Origin: JADHUC01 sp964617665
GTDB lineage: Bacteria; Planctomycetota; Planctomycetia; Pirellulales; Pirellulaceae
Assembly (NCBI GenBank): GCA_964617665.1
Contig: CAZUAH010000643.1
Span: 1-7,573 of the forward strand
Direction of reading: 5' to 3'
DNA: 7,573 bases
Shown here: piece after piece, positions 6,237 to 7,573 of the stretch
Layout: every line of letters begins with the position of its first letter
Position numbering within the stretch: position 1 is the stretch's first letter
Program-made: the position numbers and the translations under genes
Notes under the pieces: model-generated
The model's database searches: none
Told to the model about the DNA's origin: nothing
What the model saw: the letters and a program-made list of their open reading frames with translations, nothing else

Positions 6237-7313
6237 ATGCGTCATAGACTTGTTCGGTCCGTTCTACTGTTAACCACGGGCATCGTGATGGCCAGCCAAG
6301 TTAGGGCAACAGATATGGTTGACACCGCCGAGAATCGAAGCAATCCGAGAAAGATCCTCTTTGACACAGATCCGGGCGGCGATGACGTATTTGCGTTGTT
6401 GTGGCTGCAGAGCCTGGCCAAACAGGGCCATGCCGAGATCGTTGCCGTCACCACGGTAGCCGGGAACGTCAGTGCCCAATATACCTTTGCGAATGCATGC
6501 AAGACGCTTGCCTTGGGGGGATTCGGGCACGTTGAAGTTGGACGAAGCGTTCCTGTGGATGAAGGCGGAGATGATGCCTCGCATATTCACGGCAACGACG
6601 GAATGGGGAATCTGTCGCGAACGCTTCCCGAGCCGAAGCGTCGACTGAGCGAAGCTCGACGGTCTGACGATATCATCATCGAGAAGCTAAACGCGGCACC
6701 AGGCGAGATCATTCTGGTTGCGGTCGGGCCTCTGACCAATTTGGCCGCGGCCGAGGAGAAGGCGCCTGGTATCCTGCGAAAGGCCAAGGAGGTCGTCATC
6801 ATGGGTGGCGCCTTCCGGCAACAGGGCAACATCACGCCCTGCGCGGAGTTCAACATCTACTGTGATCCAGAAGCAGCACAGAAGGTGTTTGCCAGCCGGG
6901 ATGATATTGTGGTTCTTCCGCTCGATATTACCAAGAAGGTCACTTTCACCACGGAGCGTGCCGGCGCGGTTGCCGAAACGGCGCCGGACAGCCGCATCGC
7001 CCGTTTCCTTGCCGGCCTTTGCGAGTTCATGGCCAGGACTTCGATGAGTTACCGGAGCACGGAAGGCGTTCGCGGCTTTCACGTGCACGATGCCGCAACG
7101 CTTGCCTACTTGCTCTATCCCGAGACGCTGTCGTTTCGTCGTGCCAAAGTTCGTGTCGAGACGAAGGGCGAGTGGACGCGAGGAAAAACCGTGCTCGACG
7201 ACCGGCACGGTGCGAAGACGGAGGCAAATGCCTGGGTAGCCCTGCAAGTGGACGCGACGAATCTGCTAGCGATCATGGTGGAGGATTTCAAGGTGCTCAT
7301 CGGATCAGATTGA
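6237..7313 (+). CDS. Secreted inosine/uridine-preferring nucleoside hydrolase
   Basis: 358 aa from ATG 6237. Residues 1-24 form a signal peptide (MRHRLVRS, then LLLTTGIVMA, cleavage after QVRA), so the enzyme probably works in the periplasm. Nucleoside hydrolases split the N-glycosidic bond of ribonucleosides to free base and ribose, using a Ca2+ bound by an N-terminal Asp cluster. That cluster is DTDPGGDD (43-50), with Gly at the position that is commonly Ile or Val. Other family motifs are TTVAGNV (72-78), HGNDGMGN (118-125), NITPCAEFNIYCDPEAA (198-214) and FHVHDAATLA (281-290), whose His and Asp285 match the late catalytic and metal region. Length is slightly above the usual 310-330 because of the leader. 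It has its own ribosome-binding site and likely its own promoter, so it is not clearly co-transcribed with the esterase. Scavenging of extracellular nucleosides is the simplest role; the exact base preference cannot be read. Confidence 0.93.
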   Translation: MRHRLVRSVLLLTTGIVMASQVRATDMVDTAENRSNPRKILFDTDPGGDDVFALLWLQSLAKQGHAEIVAVTTVAGNVSAQYTFANACKTLALGGFGHVEVGRSVPVDEGGDDASHIHGNDGMGNLSRTLPEPKRRLSEARRSDDIIIEKLNAAPGEIILVAVGPLTNLAAAEEKAPGILRKAKEVVIMGGAFRQQGNITPCAEFNIYCDPEAAQKVFASRDDIVVLPLDITKKVTFTTERAGAVAETAPDSRIARFLAGLCEFMARTSMSYRSTEGVRGFHVHDAATLAYLLYPETLSFRRAKVRVETKGEWTRGKTVLDDRHGAKTEANAWVALQVDATNLLAIMVEDFKVLIGSD

Positions 7314-7443
7314 GAGCCAGTCTTCAAATACGTAGTGGTGGCTTCCAGCCGCCACGTGGTCCAAGGATCTTGCTGGATTCAATGGCGGCTGGAAGCCACC
7401 ACTACCAGAAATCGCCTCGGTGTTCACATTTGAAGACTGGCTC
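7314..7443. repeat. Nested inverted-repeat element (MITE/REP-like)
   Basis: Outer arms 7314-7329 (GAGCCAGTCTTCAAAT) and 7428-7443 are perfect 16-bp inverted repeats. Inside them, 7332-7354 and 7383-7405 form a perfect 23-bp inverted repeat (containing GTGGTGGCTTCCAGCC) around a 28-base loop. The inner right arm is followed by a 22-base asymmetric stretch. The element starts one codon-end after the nucleoside hydrolase stop and encodes no protein. It could be a non-autonomous mobile element, perhaps one inserted in another, and its transcript would fold strongly, so it may also end or protect the upstream mRNA. No target-site duplication is obvious, and there is no T-run as in a standard terminator. 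Confidence 0.8.
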
Positions 7444-7505
7444 CGAGAATCAAGGTTCTCTCGAACTGCTAACCGTCGTCAATTTTCATTCGGAGGAATC
7501 AGGTC

Positions 7506-7573
7506 ATGAAGGTGAAAAACTTATGTGAAGCTGCTGATTATGTGGAGTTGAGCGGCCTGTTTCGGCGTTTCCC
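7506..7573 (+). CDS. Start of an unidentified gene (truncated by window end)
   Basis: ATG 7506 is preceded at eight bases by GGAGGA (7492-7497). The 22 complete codons read MKVKNLCEAADYV then ELSGLFRRF, with no stop before the window edge. There is no signal peptide, so a cytoplasmic product is likely. It is too short to assign a family. It lies 62 bases after the inverted-repeat element. Confidence 0.55.
   Translation, partial: MKVKNLCEAADYVELSGLFRRF

Noticed and set aside
6032..6247. Plus-strand 71-aa ORF overlapping the nucleoside hydrolase start
   Set aside because: No ribosome-binding site, unremarkable composition, and it runs into the well-supported start of the next gene in another frame.
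7445..7460. GAGAA/TTCTC hairpin after the inverted repeat
   Set aside because: Only a five-bp stem; expected by chance and without a T-run.
1..7573. CRISPR array, tRNA or rRNA genes
   Set aside because: No regularly spaced direct repeats and no tRNA- or rRNA-like sequence was seen on either strand.

Overview
The window looks like a piece of a planctomycete chromosome (Pirellulales-like). This is inferred from the GC-rich sequence, secreted and Tat-exported hydrolases of types common in that group, small palindromic intergenic repeats, and a NACHT/HEAT-type NTPase. No rRNA or other phylogenetic marker is present, so the assignment is an inference.

Left part, minus strand (1-2612): a STAND-type NACHT NTPase locus lies in two pieces. 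The upstream piece (2612-1788) is a 274-aa N-terminal helical/linker module. The downstream piece (from 1741, or possibly 1849, running off the left edge) carries the NACHT ATPase core (Walker A GDPGSGKS, Walker B LLLDGLDE, TSR, NPLLL and a HRTFLEYF winged-helix motif), followed by HEAT-like helices. The two pieces are in different frames, one base apart. They read as one typical NACHT protein interrupted by a frameshift in the interdomain linker, or as two overlapping, coupled genes. A 22-bp palindrome sits exactly at the junction, and a near copy (20 of 22 bases) occurs in the intergenic region at 2899-2920. A sigma70-like promoter and a good ribosome-binding site precede the N-terminal piece.

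Middle, plus strand (3073-5641): two secreted proteins are probably co-transcribed. The first is a Sec-exported 417-aa protein resembling an uncharacterised six-hairpin-glycosidase-like family (GMEDC, PGFLARAV and NSSRDQYT motifs). The second is a Tat-exported alpha/beta hydrolase (GHSLG) of the acetyl-xylan-esterase-like type. Together they suggest periplasmic processing of an acylated carbohydrate; the substrate is unknown.

Right part (5642-7573): a 595-bp spacer holds what looks like a decayed minus-strand gene with a surviving signal peptide. It is followed by a secreted inosine/uridine-type nucleoside hydrolase (6237-7313) with a near-perfect Shine-Dalgarno. Directly after its stop codon lies a 130-bp nested inverted-repeat element (16-bp outer arms, 23-bp inner stem), MITE- or REP-like. 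The first 23 codons of a further plus-strand gene close the window.

The most interesting points are the split NACHT locus with a palindrome at the break, and the nested inverted repeat. I did not find a clearly new multi-gene system.
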